DNA of 64,000 nucleotides from Heliocidaris tuberculata (GCA_025618425.1 CM046839.1:174135-238134), one strand, 5' to 3'. Shown: positions 21,795 to 35,023, counted from the first letter of the stretch. Notes: generated by a model from the letters alone, not told the origin. A program made the numbers and translations.

Positions 21795-24450
21795 GCTCTA
21801 CAGTAGGAAAGACAAAGCAAACCTATACATTGTTTGTTTCCTTATAAACCTTTGATGATTTATCGAAGGATATTGTGGAATAACATACTAAAAAATAAAT
21901 CATCTTGGAATGATTATAGGCATGGCTCTTACAATGAAAATAGCATTGTAAAACAGGCCTTTCACCAAGAGTGTGAAGTAAAGCGTGTCCTAAGTTGGCG
22001 CTAGGTGATATTACACGTGTGCAAAGGGCGCATAGCTTTACCATGTTTACTTAATCCTTAATTTGATATTTTTCATACACAATGTTGACAAACCTTCCTA
22101 AAATTTTATTCTCTGGAAGAATCAAAATAAAATTATGCTGTCTATAAAACGTCACTAAAAAGACTTTTTTTCAAATATGCGAGGACGATTCCATGAATCG
22201 CTGAAAAAATATTCCACAATAATAATGTACAATTGAATCAGACACCCAATACAATAATATTCTTTGACAAGAAATCCTATGACCTAGTAGTTGCCCTTTT
22301 CTTCTGAATGTTGATGTATTTTGTTATATTTTTTTCGTAGATTCGTATAAATGTTAAACATTAGTTTCAACTATAACAGCTAATATTGAATGTAAGTCTC
22401 TGGTTTGTTCCTATCAATGAAAGATGATATGAAAGTCAGAATTTTTATACTGTAATGAATTACTTTTCATTTCCAGCATACCATACAAATTTAATGTAAT
22501 TTGTTAAAGAGGATGCTGAGTACTGCTCGTGGAAATTCACTGTGAAAGAAATTCAATTAAGTTTCAATTCAAATTAATTGATCATGCTCAAAAATAAAAA
22601 TACATTTGCCATAAAAGTAATTTACTGGCTGTTTCTGAAAATATACAGGACATTATTTAACATACTATAAATTCATATGAAATCGGAAATATAAATAGAG
22701 CACACAATAGGACACGAATGCTAATGATTAAACATAACAGCACATGAGCATGACAGAAGACGGCAAAAGGCAGAGGAAACCATTAGGCAGCTATAGGCAA
22801 AGGAAAAGCAGAATGAAAAGATTGGAGGGAACAGAAGCAAAATAAAGGAGATGGAGACGTGTATAGAAGAGAGTGGCAGATGTAAGAGGAAGAGAAAAGA
22901 CAAGCATAGAGTTGAAGAAGAAGGAGAGGGATAGAACAGAAGAAATTAGGTTGTCAAGGATAAGAAAGGGAGAGAAGAAAGATGAGAAAGAGGATGAGAG
23001 GAAAAGGAGGGAGGGATGAAAAGTGGCAAGACATGCATGTGATTACAGCATTATATAACATTTACAGCATTTATAGTTTTGAATTCTTTTCATAATTTAT
23101 AATTTTTATTTATAATTTTGAATTCGAATGCACATATCCAAAAATTATCAAACAGACAAGATTGGCAAGGAGGATTTAGTTTACCATAAATTTACATTTC
23201 AGTAAACTGTCTACAGCTACTCTGAATGGTTGGTTTGAAGGTAGATAGGAATAATTGTGCATCAAACCGTTTTAAAATCATCAAAATTAAACCAATTTAC
23301 TAAATATTGCTAAAAGTCACAAATGGACACATATATGGGTACATGGGACTAGAGAAACAGGTCGCATCAGTATTTAGTCCATAGCCGTATATTTCTAATA
23401 ATATTTGTAAGATGCAAACATCTCAAGGGCCTTCCTTTTTAATGTGACATTGCTATTATGACTTTCTTCCACATGGAAATAGAAAGAAGCAGAAAGCTCA
23501 CAAATTATTTGTCACCTTTACCATCACCCAATCTTCTCTTTAAAGGAATATGGCAGAAAAAATCAAAACGTTCCAGTTTTCAAATTGTTCTCCTCGGCAA
23601 AACTGACTATTGTCTTCGTGCGGGTGTGGTTCGTTTTGTACAAATCTTTAATTTCCCATGGAGGTTCGGGAATAATAGAAGGAGGATTTAACTTACTTGT
23701 CCGAAACACCCAATGCTTTTGATACCGCCGAGGATTCGTTTCCAATCTACATAATTAATCTTGCTTTCGGTGACCTGCAGCTTGAAATCCACCATATAAT
23801 TTTACTTCAAATTCCTTGAGTTCACTTTGTTTGACTGCATTGTGAAGATGCTCATCTATAAAGAAGGATTATCATGATTATTGACCATCTTTGCCATGAT
23901 TATTACCAGCCATTATCAATTAAAAATTTGAATAAAGGTAATATAAAGGTAAAAGAAGCATTAGAACTACAAGGACTTGAATGCTTTTTCACCAAGATGA
24001 TGTCAATTTTGTGCTAAAAATAACAAATATTTAAAAACACATATGTCCTAAAAGTACAATGCAGAAAAATTCCCTCTATTTTCATCCAAAATGGATCTCC
24101 TTTTAAGAATAGGTAAACAATCGACTTTTTAAATTTACGTATCTTCTTTTCATTGGCGGAGAGGCATTTGCTAAATGGTTTATTATTAGAAAATATAATA
24201 TTTTCATGGAGGGAGTATCTTTGTGTTATTTCAGCATACATATTTGCAAATCATCCATTATCTTCCACCACTATATCGTTCGAGTATTTCTTCGCACCTT
24301 TTTATCACGCTGTTGACACCAGTTGTTACCAGTCATTGCTCAGGCAAACGGAAATGATATGGGTCTATTGACGCGTTATGCGTTTTAATTCCATTCAATA
24401 TCAAATAACAAGAGAATACAGACAATGCAATACTTAGGGCAAGCTCATAC
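21795..24450. other. Gene-free, AT-rich unique stretch
   Basis: About 2.6 kb with few repeats. GA-rich purine tract at 22,740-23,020 (read as GAAGAAGGAGAG). ORFs of 60-77 codons show no signature. Could be intronic or intergenic. Confidence 0.35.
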
Positions 24451-27400
24451 TGTATTCATAACTCTTCATTCACCCACTCACCCTCATACACACACATGCT
24501 CCCACCCCTCACACAGCGAGCATACACGCCATACACACTCCCCTTGTCAGAGAATGTGGTACATCCCCCACTATTAATTCCCAAATAAGCAGACCCATCC
24601 ACCGCCTTCAGCTCAAATGCGGACGACACAATAGCATTCTCTTCAAGGCGGATTGGAAAGAATGAATGACTAGCTGGATGACATTTGCCTCGAGATTCGC
24701 GTGTGTTTTCACCGTACATATTAACTGTGCGTGCTGTGCTGCTTGGAACAGCTCGCAGACGACAGGTATTCTCTCCATAGCTCGCTCTACCATTAGGTGG
24801 CGGGAAACTGCGTTGGCGTACATCTTTGTACCGCTCCTGTTTGTGGACGTCTAATGAAGATCGCAAACTACCGCTGGCAATGCCAGCAATGAGTTTAACT
24901 TCTTTGACGCTCGGAAGACGGTGCCTTTCTTGCTGAACTATTTAAAAGGAAAGGAGCTGTCTTTTATTCTACCTGAGTAAACACGAATTTTCTTCTTCAT
25001 CGCAGCAAAACTAATTTCATTGAATTAAAAGCAAACCACCGTTGTCGCCCACCCGCCGGTCCATTTGACTTTTTAAAGATTTACCACGGCAAATTTTTAT
25101 TTCTTCTTGTGTTGAGTTTCACTTTATTTACTTCAGCTGGAAGCCGCGTCATATTGGTTGGAGCGGAGTTGAAAGAGATCCTTTATTTCGGTCGACTCTC
25201 GAAGACGGCTTTGAGGAAATCTTTATTGATGGAACATGATAAAGACAACAATATATTCTGGACTACCCATTCGTCTGCAGGATGTAATTTCATCTCCCCG
25301 TTCAAGTCAATGTTATTTCTTCTTTGTGATTGAAACGACTTGATCCGGGCAATAGAACAAGGGGCCATGAAACCTGACAACTCCAACCTCTTTTTGAGTG
25401 CCTACAAAATATAGCAATAACACCCTCAGAAAACAACGCGCTTCGGCGAAGTTCCATGTCAAATTCAGCTGATAGAGACTTAATATCATCCATCGCCTTA
25501 AATGTTTCAAGAAGAACGAATCTCAACCTTGTGATACTATTTTTATAACGCGTTATTGGAGGTCTGTATACCTGTAACATGATACCGATTATAAAATATA
25601 CGGATTCTGAGCAGTCTGGCTGTTCTGCATTATGAAAGGATTTCAACATAGGCAAGACATTTCATTTTTTCCCCTCTAGCGACGATGAAAGTGGATTAAT
25701 TGACAGGTTTAGTTTGACGGACAATTTGACGAATTTTCTCGCATTGCTAGAATGAAAGATTTGGATTTCGAAACAACTATAAATACTGATTGAAAAAATA
25801 ACTAAAAATCCCATTTTATCAAAGATCAATTTGAAGAAAGACGAACATTTCGATAATTTCCTTTATTCTCCAACAAAAAGATTTACACCAAAAGAGTTTC
25901 GCCCTACTAACTGAGGGGGTGTTCCTCTTTGTAATCGACACACTTCAAAAAAGAATCCGGAGCAGGCGTTTGCATGATTGTGTGCATAGGTTGAAATTGT
26001 GTGGTGAAAATTACGTTGGCCTCAGGAGCAAAATTGGACCCTGGAATTGTGTTATGATGATGGAAATCGTTTAACAGGTACCATCTACTGTGTGTCCTGT
26101 CAACAGCACCTCTTGCCGAGAAACAGTTGGCGGGAAGAGACCCAGGTGCTAGGACAAGACTCGGATAACATCACACCCTAATTGCATTCACACTTAGGAC
26201 AGTCGCGCTAGTTTACGATCCGTGCCGACAAAAGGGGAGGAACAGAGTTCAAAACTAAAAGAAGAAGATAAAAGAGGGGGATGAGAAAGTGCAGAAATTA
26301 ACATTCCTTCCGGGCAAAGAGGAGTAAAGAGGAGTAAAAGAGAAGTGATTACTTCGTTAAAAGCCGAAGTGAGAGTTATGGGAAACAGAGAGTGCAGATA
26401 AGTCATCCAGGAGGCGTCATCAAAATGTCGTTATTCTGTTTCAACAACTGTTTACTCTGCGTGATGGTTAAGTCAAGGGAATGTGACGTGAATTGAGGCG
26501 AGGGACATGTTTTTCTTGATGCAGACCCTTTATTTCCATAGCCGGAGGTATGGCGTCTTAATGAAAGAGCTGTGCTTTTTGGTTCTCGGTATGATGTGTT
26601 TCGAGCTCTCGGGATCCAGTTCAGTACCCGCTCATGATTGTATCACATGGGGATATACAGAGTAAGTCAAGCGGATACCTTCGGAATGTGCAGACCTAAA
26701 TCTGTGAAGTGGAATAATTGATTTTCTGCTTAAGTTCTACGATGCCTCGGATTTAAATGCAGTGTTGAGGTGCACTAAATGTGGATTAAGAACCCGTTTA
26801 TTTTGACGAAACGCAACCTAAGCTGTAAAACAGACTGATCCCTGTTCCTTGGTTAGACCTGCCACCCTAGGTCCGGGGAGCTTTCAGTGATGGTGTCATC
26901 GCATTAGCTGTAATGTAATCAGATTCACTTTAATGCCCAAATTTCCTCGAGCGAATCGAATGATCTATTACCTTCGTGACTACAACGTGTAACCGTCTGC
27001 GTAGTCGCCAGATATTTCTTTCATTTCTTCATTCTCCCAAAGGCCTCCAGTCTCTGGAAAGTCCTTCCTGGCATCGTACTTCATTCTTTACTTTTATCAC
27101 AGAAAAAAAAGATATAAGTATTCAGTTTCTGTCGAGTTTTGAAAGAAAACGAGGCCAAATATTCAAATTTCAATCTATTCTGTGTCTCGCGAAGCTGACG
27201 TCAGTTACCGGGATTTGTTTCGAATTGCTTGTATCCCCTTTCAATACGACAGCTGTATAAACCAAGTGGTGTAACGTTGAGTGAGGTTACCAGCTTGTGA
27301 TGTAATTGGCGTGTGATGAAGGGTTACTCATCAAGTCTGGGTCACAAGTGACGAACACGTGAATCCATCTGCTACATGTATAACCGTGCATTTTCATGAG

Positions 27401-27580
27401 AAATCCGAAGTATATAGTTATGATTATTATATGATTAATATCATCCATTACATATAGTCTACAAGAGGTTGTGAATCGTAACTGCTATGTCGCAAACATA
27501 GTTTGATCCTCTGAGTTATGACATTGGTGAATAATTCAATATTTAATTGAATAGAGTGGATAGTATTAATCTATTTTTTC
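24451..27580. other. Upstream region of the PRR16/INSYN1-like gene
   Basis: Mostly unique, with more CpG than neighbouring DNA. A TATA-like CTATTTAAAAGG at 24,939-24,950 and possible donor GTAAAC near 24,977 could mark a 5' exon, but I cannot join one to the coding exon. A 136-codon minus ORF (24,456-24,866) has no recognisable family. Confidence 0.3.
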
Positions 27581-28645
27581 ATGCGGAATCTAGATCACTT
27601 CCATTATTATTCACCAGAAATGCCTTCGGACCAAGGTTCAACACCTGCCTCAGAAGGCATGGATCCCGTCGTCAACGAACCCCTCAATGACATCCAAGAC
27701 GACCCGAAGCGAGATGAGATCACGCAGGTGAAATCGATCGAGAAGAAGGCCGAGGCGCATCCGAAACCACGCGTTCAGTTCAACGTGCCACCGCAGGTCG
27801 AGGCCCCTAAGCCCTGTCGGAAACGAAAACATCGTTTAAAACAACAGATCGCGGTCGTCGTGAAGGATTTGGAGACCGTGATCTCGGAGTTGAGCTCCGT
27901 CGTCGTGGAGCTTCGAGGGGTATTAGTTCAGATTGAACGGGTGTCGACAGAGCTTGATGCCACGATAGGCAAGAGGAATGCTAAGATAAATAAAATCCAC
28001 CACCGCAATCAAGCGATGAGATGTACGGCGAGTGACAGCTCTCAAGAGAGACTAGACTCTCCAGAGCTTTTACGACTCTCAGCGCGAATGCGACGACGGG
28101 TTAGCGCCAAATCTCGTCGGTGTTCAGCGCTTAGCTCTAAATTAAAGTCGGAATCTGAATCTAGTCTCGCAACTGATCAACAAAGTCCGAGGAAAGATCA
28201 CGTTTTGAAGGGATCTCTCAGAAAAGCCTGCAGCGAAGACGGAAGTCAATTCGGAGTTGGTGGTGACGAATCGGACTACGGGACGAAGTCGGACGCAGAG
28301 TCGACCCAGCGCGACTTCAGTGAGATGGGCTCGCAGGGTAATTGTTCATGTACGAGTTCAACTCGTCACACAGCCACCAGCGACGGTGATAGACTCTCAA
28401 ACCTCGGCCTTTACTCTGACCTCGAAATCGTAGTCAGTCCCGAGCTGGCCCTCCGATCCGAGTTTTTGTTGAGGTCCCCAGGAATGAGTCGGTTTTCGAC
28501 GACATCGTGTAGCGATGCAGAATCAGTAGAGTTCCATGCTGATTACAATAGAGACATTAACACGTGGACTACTTATGCACTCGTTCATATAGACGCACCA
28601 AGTAATAGTGATACTTGGGATTCAGACAGGGAGGTGTGTGTTTGA
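27581..28645 (+). CDS. PRR16 (Largen)/INSYN1-like coiled-coil protein
   Basis: 354 codons in one exon. An in-frame TGA lies at 27,548-27,550, so the ATG at 27,581 is the first; Met14 (GAAATGC) has the better start context. Residues 80-130 form the only ordered block: a basic CRKRKHRLKQQI stretch, then heptads through KDLETVISELSSVVVELRGV and LVQIERVSTELD. This matches the conserved block of vertebrate PRR16 and INSYN1 (KxQIKxxVEDLE... ELKEVVxQID...LTSDL). Residues 64-67 (RVQF) fit an RVxF protein phosphatase 1 docking motif; both vertebrate proteins have RVRF, but C-terminal to the coil. RRRVS at 171-175 is a basic phosphosite type. Residues 150-320 are Ser/Asp/Glu-rich and probably disordered. 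There is no signal or membrane segment. PRR16 promotes cell growth through translation; INSYN1 sits at inhibitory synapses. Which role applies here is unknown. A noncoding 5' exon is possible. Confidence 0.8.
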   Translation: MRNLDHFHYYSPEMPSDQGSTPASEGMDPVVNEPLNDIQDDPKRDEITQVKSIEKKAEAHPKPRVQFNVPPQVEAPKPCRKRKHRLKQQIAVVVKDLETVISELSSVVVELRGVLVQIERVSTELDATIGKRNAKINKIHHRNQAMRCTASDSSQERLDSPELLRLSARMRRRVSAKSRRCSALSSKLKSESESSLATDQQSPRKDHVLKGSLRKACSEDGSQFGVGGDESDYGTKSDAESTQRDFSEMGSQGNCSCTSSTRHTATSDGDRLSNLGLYSDLEIVVSPELALRSEFLLRSPGMSRFSTTSCSDAESVEFHADYNRDINTWTTYALVHIDAPSNSDTWDSDREVCV

Positions 28646-30116
28646 CCACTGTGATTATGTGTAGCTGAAATTTAAGTAAAAATTGTTTTGTTTCGCTCTG
28701 TATATCATTAATTTATTGACCGATACCTATATAAGTAGGCAAACATTTCTTATATATCGCGTTGAGTTAAGTTCGTCTTCAGTTTATGGATTCACTTTAA
28801 GGAGTGCGAAAAAAGAAAAAAAAACCCAATCCTTACCTAGAATCAATCGTGTAGCACCGGAGGGTGGGCGAAGGGGCCCTTTTCTCCATCAAAAGAATAA
28901 TAGAATAGAACGAAAACAGGAGAAAACTATTCTTTAAAGCAGTAAGAAAAAACAACACATTTTCCTACCCTTGCAGCAGGGATAGACCCTTTTTTTCTAT
29001 TCCCGCCTGGCCATTCCACTCCCCCTCATTTTCTCCATCAGTACAGTAGAAAGATAAATGCCGCCCGCCCGCACTTGACTTTGCCTACGCTTCGTTACTG
29101 ACTAAAATAATTTACCTTGTATTTTTCGTCTTACACGAAACTGCATTATTTTTGCTTCAGATTTTCATCTTTAAAAAAATGTGACCTGTATTAATTCATC
29201 ATACATCCACATCATGTAGGGGGAAAATGTCTTCATTTTGTGAGACACCTACGAATATCTTAATTCTAACTTTATACATAATAAGTCGCTTTACAAGAAC
29301 TAAATATATCTCTGTGTGCAAACAGCAATAATGCGCACTGTCCATTTGTACATATAATATTGATTGTAAGAATGCGCATGGCGTCAAATGGGTGTCCAAG
29401 GGAGATAGATATGACTTGGGAAGTCGCAAGTCTCATATTTCATTCGACCACATCTCACGTACATCAAAGTTAAATCTGATTTCATGTTATGCTTTTTGAA
29501 AGCAACCAGGTTTCATTTTCCCTAAAATGAAGTACTTGAAAAACGTCTTATCTCTTATGAGTATGATGCGTTGAAGCTGATCAAGTTCTACTGCACTGTA
29601 ATACCATGCAAATCAATTCTTTTCTGCCCAAGACCATACAACTAAAAATGGTTCCTTAATATTTGATGTCTCACCAGAGAGTTAACATAGTTTATCTCTA
29701 GACCTGTAGGCTATAATATGAAGAGAATCTCAATACAAAACAGATCCCAGCGGACCTGTCGGGAAAACAATCATATCATCCACACATGCTGAAGGGAAAG
29801 ATTTGAGCGGATTCAATTAAAAACACCCTCTGGTAATGATTTCGACGAACATTGCATTCCACTTCCAAATTCTCTCGTTGCTAAAAGATAATTTACCAGA
29901 CGAGGTCACTTCATAAATCAATTATATCGCATCATTATCCGCTCTTGCCTCGAATCGAATTCTTGAAGTCTCGTCACTTACCTTTACCTACTTATTTTGA
30001 CCAAAAATATAGTAAATTCAATTGTCATGAGAGCAATGCAATGCCTTGCAAATCTCCCCCCCCCCCCCCAACATTGACAGGTAGCTGCAAACTATATTTC
30101 TGTCTAGTAATACACC
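28646..30116. other. 3' flank of the gene, mostly unique
   Basis: No clear AATAAA within about 1 kb; an ATTAAA occurs near 29,817. Short poly-C at 30,056-30,069. ORFs at 28,683 and 29,199 look random. Confidence 0.3.
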
Positions 30117-30208
30117 TGTCACGATCTACTGCACAAAAACAGTAATGTCATTCCCTATAACGTGTCACGATCTACTGCACAAAAACAGTAATATCATTCC
30201 ATATAATC
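30117..30208. repeat. 46-bp tandem duplication
   Basis: TGTCACGATCTACTGCACAA then AAACAGTAAT(G/A)TCATTCC(C/A)TATAA occurs twice back to back with a 46-base period and two or three differences. Confidence 0.85.
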
Positions 30209-30889
30209 GTGCTCTAATCATACCCAAGTCTGCTACAACGAAATTTACAGACAGAGTCTTATCCTTGAAAGAGAGCAAATTTCGAGGTACCTAATCAAAG
30301 CAATTCAATCAAACATAATGCGCTCCCAACCGAGGCTTCAATTTGACCGCGTCCGCTATATCAAACTGATGAGAAAAAAAAATTGGAGAAGAGAGAACGA
30401 CTTGAGAAGAAAGGGAAAATTGTGGAACAAGAAACTACCATTACCTTGGCCTTCTTGCTTTGCTCCATGAATGCCCTTTCCTAGACGAATTTTTTTTTGG
30501 TTTTTTTTTTGTTGGTAGTGGAGTCTCCAACCTACAACATGGGGGGGGGGCAAGCAAAGGGTAGTATAATTATTACAAGGTGCCTAAAGTAAGTTCATAT
30601 CTAGCTTAGATTGCGCTAAAGTTCATCTTGCCGAGAAAAATACAGACAAACATCAGTCACATCTGATTTTAATTTGTTTATTTCATTCTGGCCTTTCCTC
30701 TTGAGCTTCAAGTCTACTCAATAGAAAATCATCATTTTAGGTACAGAGCTGAGCCATACTTCTTTATGTAGCTCCCAATCAATGAAATGATTTTTCAATT
30801 TTTAATTTCTTAATTTTGATATTTTGATGATTTAATAGTTTATTTTACCTGACTGCTAAGAAATCATGTGTATGCTTGTAAGTAAGCAA
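30209..30889. other. Gene-free stretch
   Basis: Poly-T (30,490-30,510) and poly-G (30,541-30,550) tracts; otherwise nothing recognisable. Confidence 0.3.
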
Positions 30890-31040
30890 CGAGGGAAACG
30901 ACGGCTTTAAGTCCTCTCGAGGGACTTGATACTGAGGATTAATGCCTTACCAAAGGGCACTAGCGCATCCATTTTGTTTCGAACCGGGGTCCTCCCATTT
31001 ACCAGACCACATATATATATGAGCCATCGCACCTCTGTTT
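30890..31040. repeat. SINE-like repeat fragment
   Basis: Contains ATTAATGCCTTACCAAAGGG, matching ATTAATGTCTTGCCAAAGGA at 8549 and a similar word near 61,952, then a box B-like TTCGAACCGGGGTCC. Same family as 8,022-8,580. A TTTCGAA triplet repeat follows at 31,054-31,076. Confidence 0.5.
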
Positions 31041-31859
31041 AAGAATGTCAAATTTTCGAATTTTCGAATTTTCGAATGAACACTTTCTAGAGGCAAAATG
31101 TGATTTGCATAGTCTTTAAACAGCTATATCCTCTTCTCTATCTTCTCTCAAATTACGTGACATTATTAACAATGATTAATGTGATTTTTTTTTAAATACA
31201 CAAATCTTTACTCTGTATTCAGCAATACTGACCAAATCAAAATCTCATATTATGTAAACATACTATTTTCTTCAATCACTCCTTTGTGAGAAAGAAAAAA
31301 TGATGAACCACAAAAGAGAATTTCTAATGGTTTTATACCCATGTAAAATGGATCAATTACATTATTAATGAAAATTTTGAAAATGGCATAGTTAGGCTCA
31401 TCCATGTTTAAATGCATTTTCGCACTACTTTTCTGCAGGCGTACCAAAATACTTCGTTTGATATACCGTAGGTGATTTCTTGTATTGTTATCATTGCAGC
31501 GTTCTGCAATTTATATTATTAGGTTATATGATAACGTTGCGAAAGCGATACATCAAAGCGGCTCCTGGGTGTTGAAATAACGAACGATTACCGAATTTAG
31601 TGAAGGGATTATGAGCTATGTTTTTCTTCATCAAGGAGGATATATAGACTTGTACTAATAACACTTCATTCTTTCTTGGTCCATTTAAGCTAGGCCTTCT
31701 ATTTTGTAGCAATACGGTTAAAAAAACAGCATCTATCAAACATGATGCTAATGCTAATAGTATACTGACTTGAATTACGCTATACACGCACACACACACC
31801 ATGTATTTACTACGCACAGAATAAAGTCAAAATTCTATTAACATTCTTCGAAATTATGA

Positions 31860-32700
31860 GGATATGAAAAACATCATTATGGCGTTGTTCCATACATAAC
31901 GGTCGATTGCCTGGAAAATTGGGAATGACATTTTTTATTGAGCGTTTAATTGCTTTATGCCATTCGAAGTGTCGAGGGGCAAAGAAAGGGCAATCATGTC
32001 TTCTGGCGCCTGTTTTACTTTAAAAAGAAAAGAAATGGGGGAAACTTCTGCCTGATTTCTTGAAAAATAGGTCAGGCTCAGCCATTACGGAACATTCTTA
32101 TTAACGGCTAGGTGCATTAGCATTCCTTGTGTTTTTAGCGAATAGATCAGCGTTTAATGCCTCATTAGCCGCCTTCAGTATGCATTCATCGTTTACAATG
32201 TTATACGCACTTTCGTAAATTGCAGGTCCCAGTTCAGCGGAAAGTAAAAAAGAAATTTTTGCAATGGCAGAGCAGTACAATATTTTGGCAGTGTTAACCG
32301 ACCTTCACGCTCATTAACCGTGTAGGCGATGGTGCATTAAAATTTTCCCATCTGGAAACTGCCAGAGAGAACATAGCCGGGAGGAAAACGATCCCCTCAA
32401 AAAGGTTTTCGCTTTTCACTTAAAAAGAGCTTCGCATGTCGTCTGTTGCGTATCGTCTGATCCATTAACCAAACCTAGGTGAAATGGGTTTCTCGTCTAA
32501 ATCGTTGAGAGGAGGTAGGAACTTATGATCTGAAATGGGATTGTCTTCAAAATAAGGCTCATCAATATGATGTAATCTCGCCCCTCCCTTTATTCATTGA
32601 GCCCACATTAAATTAACTGGTGATGAAGAATAAATGATAAACCTCGAATTCTGAGGACGATATCTCGATGTTTTCTCACAGTGGGTAAGATAATTTTGAT
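31860..32700. promoter_or_regulatory. Complex unique DNA, possible cis-regulatory block
   Basis: About 840 bases without microsatellites or TE ends, mixed composition and many homeodomain/POU-like words (TTAATG, CATTAG, TATGCATTCAT, CATTAAATTAA). No coding frame. The regulatory reading is inference only; conservation was not tested. Confidence 0.2.
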
Positions 32701-32829
32701 TAAGCATTCCTCTTAGTTGCAATGTATAAAAGGTTTCTTTTCATGAATCTTTTTATAACAGCACTCAAATGAAAAAAAATGCACCACTTTAAGATTGACT
32801 TCTTACTCTCTAAAAAAAAAAAAAAATCT

Positions 32830-32992
32830 AGTGATCACTGACGTCACTCCCCGGGGGAGTGAAAATAGAGTGGAAATACAGTAAAACTCCACTCTTCCTT
32901 ATAGAGGACTCGATAGTCACTCGGTATTCACTCCTAAATAAGTGATCACTGACGTGACTCCCGGGGGAGTGAAAACAGTAAAAATTCACTCT
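32830..32992. repeat. Second copy of the TGACGTCA-box repeat, inverted
   Basis: AGTGATCACTGACGTCACTC then CCCGGGGGAGTGAAAA at 32,830-32,865 and the near-identical box at 32,941-32,974, with GAGGACTCGATAGTCACTCG between. This mirrors 5,648-5,780. Poly-A and poly-T tracts flank it. Confidence 0.65.
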
Positions 32993-32999
32993 TTTTTTT

Positions 33000-33470
33000 T
33001 ATTTCTATAGGAATTTGATCTCATTTTTTTTTTTTTTTTTTTTTTTGGGGGGGGGTCTATGTAACCCTCCCTAGCCCCCCCCCCCCCCCCTCCTCATTTT
33101 TACACGCCGTATGAAAAAAAAGGGCTGGGTATTGCCCCGAGAGAATAGAAATTCAACCGCAATTATTAAAATGCATGAACACTTGTAGGTCTTCCCCCGT
33201 GGTTTCATATACTTAGTCAGTGCAACAAGCGGTTTGCATACATTTACGAACATGACTGAAAGTCACGCATATTCTACCATTGGGTAGATAAAGAGGGTAA
33301 GAACATACCCTTTATTCTTTAAACATCCCCCTTTTTAAAACGCCATTTAAAATTCAACATCGAGTGGTATGTTATCTGCAAACGATTCTGTGCTATATGA
33401 TTTTGAACACTAATTTTTTTATAAGTTTGATAAGTTTGAGTTTCTCTTTTTATACGTTCTCCGCATGTTC
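33000..33470. other. Homopolymer tracts and gene-free DNA
   Basis: Poly-T (33,025-33,046), G and C runs (to 33,090), then unique AT-rich sequence; no gene. Confidence 0.35.
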
Positions 33471-33479
33471 TGCAATGAC

Positions 33480-33740
33480 ATGCATTGGCAAGATGCTATA
33501 GCAGCTCTCCCAAGCTAGGAGTCTGCCCCTCCCACTTTCTTCATCCTCCTCCTGGAGTCCCAGAGCCAAACACGTGAGAAGAAATAGGTTTTTAGCCTTC
33601 TGGAAGTCATTACATGGGTCCTGGCCGGTAATGCAATAATGGATTTCATTAATTAGGGCCAGCATACACACCTCTAATGCTTGACAGACATCTAATTACA
33701 ATTTCAGATTTCCATTATATCTTGCTTCCCGAGGACTGGG
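33480..33740. promoter_or_regulatory. Possible enhancer-like unique block
   Basis: Dense TAAT core words (TTCATTAATTAGG, CTCTAATGC, TCTAATTACA), a TGACAG Meis-type word and a CACGTG E-box in about 260 bases of unique, higher-complexity DNA. Function is inferred from word content only. Confidence 0.2.
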
Positions 33741-34699
33741 TAGAATAATCATGTTTTAATGAGGGAAATCGAACTGTATCAACTGCTGCATGGCTGGGTA
33801 ATGTACTGTATGGGCCTGTGGATGAAGGCACGGGGGCAGGGGTCCTTTTTTTTTTTTTTTTTTTTACACAGTCATACCATCCTCCATGGCATAGTTTGAG
33901 TACCCTATTTGTGATTTTCAGATATTTTTAACAGATTGGTAGGCCCACGGGAAAATTATTCTGGATCCGATATTGCTTGTTAGGAATATCTTTGAGGATG
34001 TAAAGTAATCTTGAGATCTTGTAATGGAAATGTGCATCTCGAAAAAAAAAAAAGTAGGTGAAATTCATTCTGAATGGATTATCAGGGCATAAATTTATTT
34101 CTTTTTACTTACAAGCCGTAAGAAAAATTTAACGCATGTAATTACTAAAATTTACATCAACCCACGTTCACACAATATGACATTTATGAATTAAAAACAA
34201 TTATTATTCTATTGGTCAGCACGACTGCCTCGATTTCTTCATATTTAAGTCATTGTTCAGCTTTTTTCATATTTCATTCAAATTTATTCTTATGCCTGGA
34301 ACAATGAAGATAAGGTGTGTCGAATTCTATGAGGATGTTATTTTTTGTCATAACCAGATCCTTTGACTACTTGAGTGCATGCGGTTAGTACATAGAACAA
34401 TATGTTGCAGTTATTTTGAGTTTTCTATATCCCAAGTACGCTTTAATGGGATCGAAATTAGATTTTTGTTGTTTTCGAATATGTATATTTTATTAATTTT
34501 GTCTTCTTTATTTCATACTGCAGGGTTTGCCTGTTCATTTTATGCAAAATTGCTTTCCAAAGGCGCCCTGCAGTTTAACAAATCATTCTACATGAAAATA
34601 CAAAATACATAACAATTAGGTAACATGGTAAATTACAAACAAAATAATGGCGAGTTAATTAATGGTATTATAAAATGTACATATTTGATTAATTATGTT
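33741..34699. other. Gene-free stretch
   Basis: Poly-T at 33,847-33,865; AT-rich. A 77-codon ORF (34,379-34,612) shows no signature. Confidence 0.3.
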
Positions 34700-35010
34700 A
34701 TCATTTCATTGAGTCAAGATTTAAAACTTTGCATAGTTTTTTAAACTTATAAAATAGATGTACACGTCTGAACATTACCAGGGAGTGCATTAAACTTACT
34801 GGCTCCAACATATGCAAAAGAATTTCTTTTATATTCTGTCCTTGTTATCTTACTTATATTAACTTTCATTTGTCAGTATAGTGTAATATGCGTACATTTG
34901 TTGCCAGCCCGTGGCTAGTAAATTCCGAAATAACTTGGGTAGTGGTTTAAAATTAGATGTTTTACCTGCGAATATCGATTGAAATCGAAAGACTTTAGTC
35001 CTTATTACTA
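34700..35010 (-). pseudogene. LINE ORF2 C-terminal remnant
   Basis: Minus-strand translation near 34,860-34,740 reads NISKITRTEYKRNSFAYVGA then SKFNALPGNVQTCTSI, like the usual LINE tail (TR...Y..SF.Y.G...WN.LP..I....S...FKK). Stops interrupt it soon after, and upstream continuity is lost. A short decayed fragment resembling 4,631-5,088. Confidence 0.5.
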
Positions 35011-35023
35011 AGTAAGGGGTTTC

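Noticed and set aside
24456..24866. 136-codon minus ORF with non-repetitive composition
   Set aside because: Reads like protein in places (AVDGSAYLGINSGG) but has no known domain, and overlapping ORFs exist on both strands. Left as unsupported; transcript data would decide.
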